Origin: Endothia cerciana | Lineage: Eukaryota > Ascomycota > Sordariomycetes > Diaporthales > Cryphonectriaceae | Direction: 5' to 3' | Length of the DNA stretch: 64,000 nt | Assembly (NCBI GenBank): GCA_026119935.1 | Contig: JALRMH010000026.1 | Location: 124,001-188,000, forward strand | In this document: piece after piece, positions 22,915 through 33,900 of the stretch | Layout of the letters: the number at the start of each line of letters is the position of its first letter | Position numbering within the stretch: the stretch's first letter is position 1 | Program-made: the position numbers and the translations under genes | Notes under the pieces: model-generated | Databases searched by the model: none | The model's input: the letters and a program-made list of their open reading frames with translations, nothing else | Told to the model about the DNA's origin: nothing

Positions 22915-25008
22915 TCACTGCCAGGGCCCGGTGAGCCCATTCGTGAGTGTCGACGGGAGGCCGAGCGGTGCCATTGTGTTGGCCATCTCCAGTACGCCTG
23001 GCAGGAGGGGTCGGTCCTGGGCCGCATGCGCCTGGTTTGCTTGGGGTTGGCCCTCCCGGCCCTGGCCCTGTGGCGATCGCGGCGGGCTGGCCTGGGGCGT
23101 CAACTCCGGCGTGGATTTCGGGGTCGCTGTTTTTGCCGCCTCGACGTCCTTCTTCGCCTTGGCGTACTCTCGGAGCCTGCTGGTGGCGAGCTTCCCATGT
23201 CGCTTCTTGCCCGTCGTACAGCGGAGCAGGGGCAGCTGGATGATGGCAGCGAAGGTCTCGAGGACCTTGGCGCGGGGCACGCCGTGCCTCTCCGCCACCT
23301 CATCCCAGGGGAAGATCTCCTCGCACGTCCCGGCGATGTCGACGATGAGATTTGGGGAGGGCTTGCGCGGCTCAGGTTGCGCTGCTGCTTGAGGAACCTG
23401 ACAAGTCTGAGATGCCTGAGGGTCCTGAGCAGTCGCTGGTGAGGGCTGAGGTGGCACTGGCATCGAGGCCTGCGCGGTAGCCATGGCAGGTCTCGGCGCC
23501 ATGACTGGCTGCTGGGGAGGTGCCATCTGGTTTTGAAAATATTCGGGACTTGGAATCTGAGGCATCCCCGTCTGGATTTGCGGTACTTGGTTTGGAGAGG
23601 CCTGTTGAGTCTGGTTCTGAATGCTCTGAGGGAGGCCGCCCTGCAATCGCTCACCGGCACTCATATTTGCGACTGGAGCTACCCTTTGCACCGACATTGG
23701 AGCAGGGACTGGAATCTGTGGTAGGGTATATCCCATCGGGGTCTGGCCAGGACGGAAGGGTTGAAATCTGAGATGGAAGCTCTGCATGCCCAAGCCGGGA
23801 CCCACGGCATGCGGATGTACCAGGCGTAGCTGTTGTTCATACGGACTCAGATCGTGCCAGCCGTGCCGCTGCAGATGAGGAGGATGCCCAGCAGGAAGGC
23901 TGTTGGCTTGGTTGAAAAGAGCCTGCTGGCGCATTTGCTCACAGATCATGCACGGTGCCTTTGGGGCTTGTGGCTGTGAACCTTTCTCTGCGTCGCTGTT
24001 GCAGGCAATATTCACGGGCAGATCCGTTCGAAATGGAGTGGACGTCGGTGTGCTGGTGGAAATCTGAGTCTGAGCCAGAGGCCCAGCCTGAGCACCGGGA
24101 TCTGGTTGTAGTAGAGGCGATGAGGCTGGCCGAGCTGATGGGTCAATATCCGAGCCAGCGGAAGGCCTGTGGGCGAAGTCCTGTGGTTCTGGTGTCTCCT
24201 GAGTATGATTCAACATGGCGCTATGGGCTTGCTGGCTGTGCGCCTTCTCTAGAGGTTGAGCATGCGAGCCGGGCGGAGGGGTCGGAAGCGGCTTCTTAGG
24301 CGTGAGAGACCGTCTTGGTAGAGGGTCCTGGTTCCGGGTCGTAGGAGGTGGCTCAGAGGGTTGTGGCTCAATAGGATGCAGTGGGTTCTGTGGACGCAGA
24401 GCCGTGCTGGGAGTCATTGGTGCAGGCTGAGGATACAGACCAGACATACCCCAGGGAACATGCAACCCACGTTGCGGCGTGGGGAGTAGGAATCCAGCAG
24501 ATACAGACGGAAGACCTGAGGAGCCTTGGAGATAATCAGGACGCGGGTTCAGGAGCATCGTTGGAAGAAGCTGCTTCGGGGAGAGCACGGGAGAAGTACG
24601 TGAGGCCTGGCTCGGGGTGCCATTGGGATGTGGAGGGAAGACGTAGTTTGCCATGCCCGGCACGGACGCTCCACGATTGACTGCATGCTGTGGCTCGCTT
24701 GGTGACGGTCCTCCAACCGCACTTCCTGGGGAGTTGCTAGGGTCTTGACTCCCAGCCGTGAGGCCCTGGACACTTGTATTTTTCTGTTCCGACGTTGGTT
24801 GCTCTTGAGCTGGAGCTGACTCTCTGCTGGCACGGCACTTCTTCACGGAGTGAGCAGAGACAAATTGGACCTCATTCTCTGGGCCTCTCTTGGCTGGTAT
24901 GGCGCTCGGCAACCCCACGTTGGGAACTGGAGCCATCAGATGGCCCGGTGTTGGGCAATAAGCAGGAAGGTTGGGCTGTCCACCATGGGTAGTGGGAAGG
25001 GAAGCCAT
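22915..25008 (-). CDS. Large Pro/Gln-rich disordered protein with a compact C-terminal domain
   Basis: Intronless, 697 residues from the ATG at 25008 (MASLPTTHGGQPNLP). The frame is open to 25194, but that extension is unlike the rest. Most of the chain is Pro/Gln/Ser-rich and disordered. Near residues 545-620 lies an ordered helical unit (IVDIAGTCEEIFPWDEVAER, HGVPRAKVLETFAAIIQLPL, then KKRHGKLATSRLREYAKAKK), predicted as a small helix-turn-helix-like fold ending in a basic helix. I recall similar WDEVA.RHGV..EKV motifs in uncharacterised ascomycete proteins. Together with the Gln/Pro-rich body this suggests a nuclear co-regulator, but that is inference. A CMICEQMRQQALFNQ motif around residue 415 could be a second conserved patch. 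Confidence 0.72.
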   Translation of the reverse strand: MASLPTTHGGQPNLPAYCPTPGHLMAPVPNVGLPSAIPAKRGPENEVQFVSAHSVKKCRASRESAPAQEQPTSEQKNTSVQGLTAGSQDPSNSPGSAVGGPSPSEPQHAVNRGASVPGMANYVFPPHPNGTPSQASRTSPVLSPKQLLPTMLLNPRPDYLQGSSGLPSVSAGFLLPTPQRGLHVPWGMSGLYPQPAPMTPSTALRPQNPLHPIEPQPSEPPPTTRNQDPLPRRSLTPKKPLPTPPPGSHAQPLEKAHSQQAHSAMLNHTQETPEPQDFAHRPSAGSDIDPSARPASSPLLQPDPGAQAGPLAQTQISTSTPTSTPFRTDLPVNIACNSDAEKGSQPQAPKAPCMICEQMRQQALFNQANSLPAGHPPHLQRHGWHDLSPYEQQLRLVHPHAVGPGLGMQSFHLRFQPFRPGQTPMGYTLPQIPVPAPMSVQRVAPVANMSAGERLQGGLPQSIQNQTQQASPNQVPQIQTGMPQIPSPEYFQNQMAPPQQPVMAPRPAMATAQASMPVPPQPSPATAQDPQASQTCQVPQAAAQPEPRKPSPNLIVDIAGTCEEIFPWDEVAERHGVPRAKVLETFAAIIQLPLLRCTTGKKRHGKLATSRLREYAKAKKDVEAAKTATPKSTPELTPQASPPRSPQGQGREGQPQANQAHAAQDRPLLPGVLEMANTMAPLGLPSTLTNGLTGPWQ

Positions 25009-25995
25009 GGCTGACAGTCGCTGAGGATGTATGGCCACCACGTTCCATAGATAGGATGCCCTGGAATTTGAATTCCCAGATGGGCCTGCAACTTTGCAGC
25101 CCTTATGTAGGAGAGGAGAGGAGAGGTGGGCCATGACGAGAACTTTCACGACGCAATCAACACTATCCCTTCTTCCCCAGGCACCCTCCAGCACTCTTCA
25201 CCTTGCACCCTGCAGGTCTCTTTCAGAACAGCTGTTGTCCATAATGGCTCCCCTGCATGGCCAACAAAGAAGTGCCACGAGGAGAAAAGCAGCTCATGCT
25301 TCTGTGCGGTTCTTTCTTGGTAGGCGCTGGACTCCTGGGCGGGCTGCGGAATTACCCATGTGTCGAGGACCAAGATTTGCGAGCACTCCCATATCCGTTA
25401 TGGCCTATGTACAGATCTATGCAGTGTTCTGTCATCGATAACTAACCCATCCACTTTCCCAGGTTGAGACAGGGGGGGCTTGTCTCAACTAAGCACCACT
25501 TGAGGGGACAGTTACTGAGAAAGGCACAAAGTGGATAGATAGGACACCCACCCACCCACCTACCTACCTATGATGCCACCCAGACAAAGCTTTTCCTGTG
25601 GCAGCCGAAAGGTATGAACCCACTGGATGGATCAAATGATGCTCAATTTACCGTCCAAAGCACTAGTTTCGCTTGTCGATAGTCCTGCAGGAGTCATACA
25701 TAGTACACCAGTCTTGGCTTCACGTTCCGGGCTGCGTGAAGGGTCTATGATCTTAGGTCGGATGCAAGCATTACTGGGGGACCGCCTTATGGAGCGATCC
25801 ATAACTACCTGGTCTAGCATCACAGATTATCTTTGAGACTATCATTGTTGGGCTCTATAACTGAATGACATATAGTCGTTGAATAGCACCTAGGTAAGAC
25901 CAGACACACAGAGGTCGATAGCTTGATATCTCACTAAATACCTATGTAGACTACTCTAGGCATGAAGCGATGCCCTAACAATGGCAATTGTTATG

Positions 25996-26015
25996 TTTTT
26001 TTTTAAAAAAAAAAA
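25996..26015. repeat. T9-A11 homopolymer palindrome
   Basis: Nine T followed directly by eleven A, self-complementary and centred at 26004/26005. It sits inside the AT-rich gene-free block. Confidence 0.9.
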
Positions 26016-26874
26016 CCACCAATTACATCATGAGTAGTGTTATAGACAGCATAGAAGACAGTAAGAAATCGAGCAGGTGGGAGAAGCCAGGTCGGGCCAA
26101 GAGGATGTAGTATCTCTTGCGAAGACGTCCTGGGTTAATGAAGTTCAAGTCGGGCGTTGTGGAAATCCCTCATCTGATCTATCCTCTCATGACTGGGCCT
26201 CGAAGTGAAAATTGAGAGAAAAGGGGTCCGTGTATACGAAACGGGCCCAAGAAAACGAGCCCAAGAAAACATGCTGTCCCATGCCACTAGTAGCAGCCTT
26301 AGAGCAAAGCAGGTGAATATCATAAGCATACTGCATAAATACCGCTGTCAATTAGAAGCAAAGATACAATAGAAACATACCATGCTGGGTACATGAGTAC
26401 TTAGATCTAGAGGCAAGAAATAAGATGACCATATACCAGAGTAGGTAGAGAAGGCGTCCAAGGTGTATAACAAAACAGACCAGTTTCAGGGCAATGAGGT
26501 CAGTGTCCATGGTGCCGGAAGAACGATTTGCTTATGATAAAGAAAATTCCAAGAAATAACGAGCGTCTTTCCGTGATAGCAGAATGCGAAAACTTTGAAC
26601 AACCATCAGCAATATGATGATGAAGAAAACTTTATAGCACGGCGAAGCCCAAGCCTTCGCCGGTTCAATATGTCCCTCTTATCATTTCCAACTGTTATCT
26701 ATCAATCCATTGTTGTTTATACTTACTTCCTGTTTATTGGCATATTCTTCCCTCAAGATGTGCATAATCTTGACGATGGCTTACCAGGGTCTGACAGAAC
26801 GGGGCAAGGCTGAGTGAGATCTCTGAATGGGGCAGTGTGTTGGACTCGGTTGTCTGACCCCCCCACCCCCAGCC

Positions 26875-26910
26875 AAAAAAAAAAAGGAAAAAAAAAAGAA
26901 AAAAAAGGGA
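26875..26910. repeat. A-rich tract
   Basis: Runs of A interrupted by GG, G and GGG, about 120 bp upstream of the next coding region. Could be a promoter dA:dT tract that excludes nucleosomes. Confidence 0.7.
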
Positions 26911-27026
26911 AAAGACAAGCCAGAAAAACGTCCCCCACCTTACCCCACCTGCCCACCTTCCGTCCCTGGGCAGCTTGACAGGCGCTCGGACCCTCAAGTG
27001 CCACGTGCTACATCCCACCCATCATC

Positions 27027-27590
27027 ATGTGCATCCTGAGGCTACTGTGCCTTCCCTGCTCCTGCTGCTGCCCGCCCAGAGACAAACTCGTAGCTATTCC
27101 CTACGAGCTCACAAAAATCCCCTCACGAGATCCTCCTCGTACCACCTCTGCCCCCTCTCCTCTTTCCCAGGGCATCCTCAGTGTGCTACAGCAGGCTCAG
27201 CCGTCTCCACAGACTGCCTTTCCTCCAACTGAGCCGGCCAATCGCTCCGCTCCATCTCCTCCTGCCAACGTTGCTGCTAGCGACGACCTGGACGAGACGA
27301 CCCAGTCCATCACGGCAATCGAGGCCTCAAACGAGCGACAGCAGGACGAGGACGAGGGCGACGGGGAGCAGAAGGACGGTGTCACGTCGAAGCACGAGGC
27401 GGCACCGACCATCAACGACCTGGAGATCCCCACGGGTATCCTGTTCGACGCCCCCATCGCCGCTGGCAAGAGACTGTCCCGCTACGGTCCACCTCCATCC
27501 CGCCCTCCCTCGCTGCCTCTGCCCACGCCTCCTTCTCCTGGTGAGGCAGACAAACCTGACAGCAACAGCCAACCCTTCCGTTCCGGCTAA
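27027..27590 (+). CDS. Upstream 187-codon reading frame, in frame with CSN6
   Basis: ATG at 27027 (context ATCATCATGTGC) opens 187 codons ending in TAA at 27588-27590, only 18 nt before the CSN6 ATG and in the same frame. The N-terminus is Cys-rich (MCILRLLCLPCSCCCPPRD), followed by LVAIPYELTKIPSRDPP, an acidic stretch and a region ending INDLEIPTGILFDAPIAAGK. Third positions are strongly G/C-biased, as in the real genes here, so it looks translated. It could be a small separate gene, a very long uORF controlling CSN6, or an N-terminal extension cut off by a frameshift or base error. I recognise no domain. Confidence 0.4.
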   Translation: MCILRLLCLPCSCCCPPRDKLVAIPYELTKIPSRDPPRTTSAPSPLSQGILSVLQQAQPSPQTAFPPTEPANRSAPSPPANVAASDDLDETTQSITAIEASNERQQDEDEGDGEQKDGVTSKHEAAPTINDLEIPTGILFDAPIAAGKRLSRYGPPPSRPPSLPLPTPPSPGEADKPDSNSQPFRSG

Positions 27591-27608
27591 ACCCTCGACC
27601 GATTCAAT

Positions 27609-28818
27609 ATGGAGCACGTCATTCTCCACCCGCTGCCTCTGATCGCCATCTCCGATTATGTAGTGAGGCACACCTTGCGGGCGCAAACTGGCCCTGTCGT
27701 TGGCGCCCTGTTTGGTCAGCAGAATGGTCGCGACATCAGCATCGAGTTCGCGTACGAGGTCAAGACGGAGGATCACAATGGCGATATCAAACTGGACCCG
27801 GTCTGGTTCGACGGCCGCCTAGAGCAGAGTAAGCCCCACGCGTCATCTACGGACTAGCCTTTTCTGACCTGGATCCGTAGTGAGAGCTGTTCACAAGGAT
27901 CGCGACCTCGACTTGGTGGGCTGGTATACTTTACTTCCTCGAAGCGGTCCTGGCGCCAACGTCCTACCGATTCACAATCAGATCCTCGAGCGAAACGAGT
28001 CTGCCATCCTGCTTGGTCTTCATACCGATGAATTTGGCGAGGAGTCCGTTGGTGGGAAGCTTCCCGTTACGCTGTACGAGACGAATTACGAGGTCGAGGG
28101 CGTCCATAAGGAGGCCCAAGATGACGGCGAGGACAAGGAGATGAAGGATGGAGACGCACAGCTTAGGCTCAAGTTTCGGGAGATTCCTTTCGTGGTCGAG
28201 ACCGGCGAGGATGAGATGATCAGTATGAGGTCGGTCGCAGGAGGTGCAACCAACGCTGCATCTGCTCAAGTCCACGAGAAGCAGAAGGAGGCCGATGTCA
28301 AGGGCAAGGGAAAGAAGGTCGCTACAGAGACCGAAACGGTCGACCCCAACACTGTTCCTTTGTCAAAAGAGGACGAGGACATGGTTGCAGCTTTGACGAC
28401 CAAGGCCAACGCGATCAAGATGCTCAAGTCCCGCATCGACCTCATCATCAAATACCTGCAGAAGCTCCCCCCTCCTTACATGGCTGAGATCGAGGCGGAG
28501 GCTAATGCAGCTGGCCGCGGCGCCACTGAACCTTCCCAGACGCTTCTGCGACTCATCCAAGCTCTCGTCCACCGCCTCGGCCTCGTCGAGCCCGCCGACG
28601 CCGAGGAATTCAAGACAGAGATCCTGCGTGAGGAGAATGATGTCGCCACCATCAAACTCCTTAACGAGCTCATGGACCGAGTTGCCGATACACGCGACCT
28701 TGGTAAGAAGTTCTCCGCTGTTGAGGCGGGGAGAGTCGCTCAGAAGCAACACCTCACCGCTGCTGTTGGGGGTTCTCAGCAGTACGGTTCCATGTCTGCC
28801 GCCGGCGACCTGCTTTAG
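27609..28818 (+). CDS. csn6: COP9 signalosome subunit 6 (MPN- domain)
   Basis: Exons 27609-27828 and 27881-28818 give 385 residues. The 52-bp phase-1 intron (GTAAGC...CGTAG) restores LEQ-MRAVHKDRDLDLVGWY. The MPN fold is clear (HVILHPLPLIAISDYVVRHT, GPVVGALFGQQNGRDI, LVGWYTLLPRSG, LPIHNQI). The JAMM metal-binding His residues are absent, as expected for CSN6, which is a structural partner of the catalytic CSN5. A Lys/Glu-rich linker precedes the C-terminal helical bundle (MVAALTTKANAIKMLKSRID, then LLRLIQALVHRLGL). CSN removes Nedd8 from cullins in the nucleus; in fungi it controls light response, development and secondary metabolism. The N-terminus is uncertain: family members usually have a dozen more residues before the first strand. 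Confidence 0.92.
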
Positions 28819-29317
28819 GTGGTGTTCTTCTTTGAGAGCCGTGTCACGTTTCGTCATTTGTTCAGATATCTCCGGTTTTTGCTTGGTGTTAAGAGGGGTT
28901 GATAGGGGTCTAGAGCATTATGGCATTTACATGAGTGAAAAATCATGGCATGGCACGGCGTTTGTCTGGTCCCGGAGAATGGGAGGGTCACATAGACCAG
29001 GTAATAGATGAGTGAATGATACACTATGATGCTGCCGATTGGCCTTCACATTTACGGATCGCAAATTGCTCTCAAGATGATGCCGGCTGTGTGATGTCAT
29101 GTTTAGGCGGATTGCATTTCGGTATTACTATGAGTTGTCATTAATCGTGTAAAGGATCTAGAGGAGACTTGAGGGTCTAATCATCGCTTTACTAGGGACG
29201 CCGAGCAATCACCACCTGAGACCAAGGATATTAGAGAAGTGAAAGAAGAGCATGCATGACCAGGAGAGCCTCCCATCCCGGACCCCGTGAGAACGCCAAA
29301 AGGGAGAGAGGCTTTCA
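28819..29317. other. 3' intergenic spacer between csn6 and a converging dehydrogenase gene
   Basis: 499 bp between converging stops, somewhat AT-rich (28850-29170). No gene or repeat recognised. Confidence 0.5.
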
Positions 29318-30912
29318 TCAGGCCTCAATGACGACCTTCAACACCAACCGCCCCTCGTCATCGGCCGTCCGGCTCGCCAGCTCAAACGCCTCTCGTGAGC
29401 GATGTAGCCCCTTGAACCGGTGCGTGACCATGTTGTCCAGGCTCGGCAGGCCACCCTTCCCCTTGCCACCGCCATGTTTCGGCCCACACAGCAGCCGGAT
29501 CCCCGTGGCGTAGGTATTTGCGTACCGGAAGATCCCCAGGATGTCGACCTCGCGAAGGTGGGCGACAGACACCGGCAGCGTCTGGATCGGCGTGCCCATC
29601 CCCACCATTATGACCTTGCCGCCCGGTTTTGTCGCGTATAGGGAGGTGTGCATGCACACCTCCTTGCCCGTGCACTCGAAGGTGAGGTCGACGCCGCCGT
29701 CGTCGTCGTCGTCGTCGTCGTCGTCCAGCACAAGAGCGGAGGCCGGGGTCTTGGAGACGGCGAGGATGTCCTGCGCGAGCGACCGGGCCCCTTCGAGTCT
29801 GCTGTCGAGCGTCGAGAAGATACTGCTCGCCGGGGTCATGGCGCCATCTGCTCCTGGCGTCGAGATCCCGGAGACAGAGGAGCTGGAGGATGAGGTGTGG
29901 AGCGGCCGGGGGACGACGTAGCCGTGTGTTGCGAAGCCGTGCCCGAGCGCGTACTCGACCCGTCCCTGGTCGACGTCGCAGATGGTGACGGATGAACATC
30001 CGGATTGCTGCGCCATGGCGGCTGTGAGGAGGCCGACGGTGCCGGCGCCCATGACTAGTGCCGTGGAGCCGGGCTCGGGCTTTGCCCGGTTGACGGCATG
30101 GATTGCTACCGAGAGGGGCTCGAGGAGGGCTGCGGCGTCGAAAGAAATATCATCAGGGAGTCTGAGAGGATGGTGAGCGATGGCTGCCTCGTGACGTGGC
30201 GTTGATATCTCGACGCACCTGTGGCACCACACAGCCGGGTGGTTTATCCTCTCCTGCAGCGTCCCCTGGAAGTGTGGGAAGCTCTTCGCACTACTCCTGA
30301 ACCGCATCTTCTTGCAGAGGTTGTACCTCCCCTTCCTGCAGATGCCGCACTGCCCGCACGGCACGCCGACCTCCAGTGCCACGCGGTCGCCGATGGAGAA
30401 GCCGCTCACCTGAGGACCGATGGCGACCACCACGCCCGAGGACTCATGGCCCAAGGACAGGGGCTGGCAGGCACACAGGTCGCCATTGGCGAACTTCTTG
30501 AAGTAGGACACATCAGAGCCACAGATACCCGTGGAGCGGATGGAGATCTGAAGCTCGCCTGCCGGGGGGTCGTCGATGGACCTGTGCTCCTGCGTATTTG
30601 GAGGGACCGGGTCAGCAAATGTTTATTTCAGATAAGGAGCTCATAATTGATGCGGGTCATCTCTCCTAGAATCAAACTCCTCTTTGCCGGAAACAGCAGG
30701 CGAGTACCGACTCGCCGGATCCGAGAAGAAGAAAGTGAGATCTTGTGTTACAGTGAGATCTAGAGGTGATGACCGGCATGTGAAGTAAATCAACTCACCA
30801 ATCGCAGGTCCCGGGGACCATGTAAGACGGATGCCGTGACAGTGGACGACCTCGTAAACGAGTCCACATGCATAGGTTCCATCTTACCCTCCATCATCGC
30901 AGAAGGCGCCAT
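29318..30912 (-). CDS. Zinc-dependent medium-chain (polyol/sorbitol-type) dehydrogenase with acidic insertion
   Basis: Exons 30912-30799 and 29589-region onward, that is 30589-29318, give 461 residues. The 209-bp phase-0 intron joins VLHGPRDLRL to EHRSIDDPPAGELQI, the usual MDR N-terminus. Catalytic zinc ligands are Cys in GICGSDVSYF, His in LGHESSG and Glu in LLEPLSVAIHA. The structural zinc site is CGQCGICRKGRYNLC. The NAD(P) fold is GAGTVGLLTAAMAQQSG. The family oxidises sorbitol, xylitol or L-arabinitol with NAD+ in the cytosol; the exact substrate is unclear. At 461 residues it is roughly 100 longer than usual because a Ser/Thr-rich plus nine-Asp insertion sits after the cofactor-binding strands (29700-29910). 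Start chosen at MAPSAMMEGKMEP; the Met codons inside it are alternatives. Confidence 0.88.
29698..29725. repeat. (GTC)n/(GAC)n triplet repeat coding for poly-Asp
   Basis: Nine consecutive GAC/GAT-type Asp codons (minus strand) inside the dehydrogenase insertion. A triplet microsatellite that can vary without breaking the frame. Confidence 0.9.
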
Positions 30913-33900
30913 TATCCAGATGATGTCGTCGGTGTGGGGTGAACGCGGGATAGATGGGAAGAGCCGTCCGTGTGTCCGTAGGGCTGAGGCCGCACCGACA
31001 GTGTCACGAAGGGCAGGTGGGAGACGCAACGTTGTGCCCGACGAGGGTTGTTCCTTGTGGGGGACTCGTGGGCCCTGTATCAAAAGTCTGTGGGTGGACG
31101 AGGATGGGTCTGCTTCAGGAAAGGTTGGATGAGTCTAATGATAGCGGCGTGGGATGCGTGGACAGATGGCAGAGCTTGGGTAGTGGGAGGAGAAGGTGAC
31201 GAGTGGATAGATAGACGAAGGAGGAAGGCCATTTATCTCCTCTCCATTTCATAAGACAGATTAGCAACAGAAAGGGAAGGGAAGGCCCATCGATACCATT
31301 TCCAAGACCAGGAAGCTCCGTTCCGTCAAGACGTCCACCCCTTTCCGGTCTGGCATGATCGTGATCGGGTGTGTTACTCAATGATCGCTAACCTATGGCA
31401 TAAGGATGATCTATGCAGAGGCGGAGAGGGTGATAGCAAGTCGACCGGGGGGCCATCACGCTGTGGGTATGACAAGATAGAGGACCGCATGAACGAAGGA
31501 GAAGAACCCCCCCCAGAAGCGGAGTATAAGGCTCACAAGACTTGCAGTTGACCCGCTAGCAGATGGGAATTGTGACTGAGACTGGGATTGGACGCTTCAT
31601 AAGAGACGCCTGGCAGATTTTCCTTGGATTTGCCCTTGTTCTGCCAGTTACCTTGCGATGAGTTATCTGACTCTCGATGAAGCATGGTTCTGTGAAAGTG
31701 GAGAGCACTTGCTGCCAGTCGAGAGCCTGCCTTTCCAGGAATCAGATGCAGAGGTACTGCAGTAGTACAGCTCCAGCAGACTGCATTAGCTTGAAGTCTA
31801 CCGAGGACTGTATCCATGGGACCGGGTGACTCGAGGCACCTTGCTCTTGTCCACACGATACCCTCATCCAGGACGGGGAAAGACCACATACGATTTGCAT
31901 GCAACTCGTCGCGGCATTCGCCGCGGTCTCGAGCACAAACACGCCTTCACAAGCCTTAAAAGAGACCCAAACCTTGGAAGTCCCAACCGTCCAGTACATC
32001 CACACGGAGCGTTCATGCTAGTGAGCAGCGAAGCAGAGCGATAGCATGCACCGCAAACCCTCCTGCTCTCAGACGGCCTTGGAGGATGCGCCATGGAGGA
32101 GAATGATTTGTCGGACGCCTCAAGAGGAAAGGTTGAAAACCTTCAAGCCATTCCGCAGAGAATCTACTCCGAGTGGGCTGGTTATGAGAGGAATCTCAGG
32201 AAGATCGAGGCAGGAAACCCATGAGGATCGGCAACTGCCTCCTCATGTTAACTAGCTATTGTCTAGTTCGAGGCGTGCGGCCCGATCGACATAGGGGTTC
32301 GTCAAAGGTCTTGGTGCGTAACAAGTCATGATGTGATTCGTTGCAGGGCAAGATGTTAGAAACAGATTGTGATGGAGGGGCGGGAGTGCAGTTCGTCTTG
32401 AGCACGGGGGCAAGCCCTAGGCCCAAAAGAACCGCTCGATGCGCGGTGATGAAGCCCGGTGTATCCAGCACATGCGAACGTCGTCTCGGTACTACCTCGC
32501 CTACGCTGGCTGCCTGGCAGTTGGACAGCCCTTATCTTGACTGTAACGCTGTCCCGAGGAGCGCAACCCAACACCTGTCAATATCCCAATGCAGGAAGTC
32601 GAGAGTGGTCGTTGCAGGTATAGGGTTGTGATGTGAAGAATGGAGTGATGAAGATCGACATGAGCTGGCTTGGACATGCTGAAACACTGACCATAGGATG
32701 TGTCCAAACCAGTGTCGAGCAGCGAATAGGCGGAGGACGAGTAGACGTTTGATGTGTTTGACACCGGGACTGCCCGGGTCTCCAGGTGTGTGTAAGGAAA
32801 TAATTAGTTCAAACTCAAGACAGGATACATCCTGCACGCGTTTCGCCGAGTGAGGTCGCGGACCTGCTCCGGCGCTACCGAGGCGCGAGTGTGTAAGGTC
32901 ACGGAGGTCTCTGGCCGGAGGTCTCTGGCCGGAGGCCTTAGGCCCGGGGTTGCGAGATGGGAAGAGGATTCCCAGATCGAGGAGGTAGCAAGATGGACTG
33001 GGATCTTATCCAAACAGGTCTAATCTGCGATTGGTATGCTGATCGGTTCTCCGCGACGGCAGACTGTATGACGCGAAGGAGTGAAGTCGTTGCGACTCGA
33101 GGGAGCTGTGGTCCCTATGGGCTTTCGTCCGTACGATACCCCAGAACCCACATAGTAGTAGGATCTCCCCGTCTTTGCCGAAAGCGGTCCCCTTCCCGGG
33201 CGAGGGGATGAAAGAGGTTTAACACATGGTTGTGCATGGGCGCGCCGTGTCCTAGATGCAGCATAGCTATAGCTTCAACGGCCGGTGAGCATGTCTTGGC
33301 CCCTTTGTCAACGTCGGTAGGGGTTCGGTGAGTGGACTACGACTCCTGACTGGCGATGGATACCGCATCGTCCCCGTGCCTTCACACGCCGTACACATAT
33401 CGCTGCTCTATGCAAAAAGCGTCCGCAGCTGGGGTCGGGCTGTCGCCCTGAGCATTCATACTTGCTGGAGTCTGATGCCTGCTTCTGGGAAGGTGACTGC
33501 CCTGCTCAGAAGTGAGAGATCGTCGTCAGAAATGACATGGCCCTCAACAAATTGCATCTTTCCGCGGCAATGAGCCGCCACGGGTCTGTGCTACACTCCA
33601 TATCCAGCCGTGCGGAAGTGGCTTGAGCTTGGCGTACTGCATCGGTCCAGTCAAGAGGCTGAAACATATCTCCAAAGACTAGTGCAACGAGTACAGGAGG
33701 CGGTGACTTGTACTCCCTTCGGGACGGTTCAGATGCGAGGTTGTTGACCAGAAATAAGCAGATTGTAGATTGGTATGTCGACATTGCCCAATATATCCAT
33801 CACAAGACGCGCGTCGTGCACGTCGAAATGACAGGAAAGCGGCGCGACAAGCCGGCGGATATAAACCACCTGGACCGGGGGCGCCATGGGTCTCGCCCTC

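Larger units (their letters stand above)
25009..27026. other. 2 kb gene-free, comparatively AT-rich region
   Basis: The left edge should hold the promoter of the disordered-protein gene. From about 25440 to 26820 the sequence is visibly more AT-rich than any gene here. It contains a T9A11 block (25996-26015), CCCA/CCTA short repeats (25548-25570) and an A-rich tract (26875-26910). No coding frame or transposase remnant was recognised. Confidence 0.55.
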
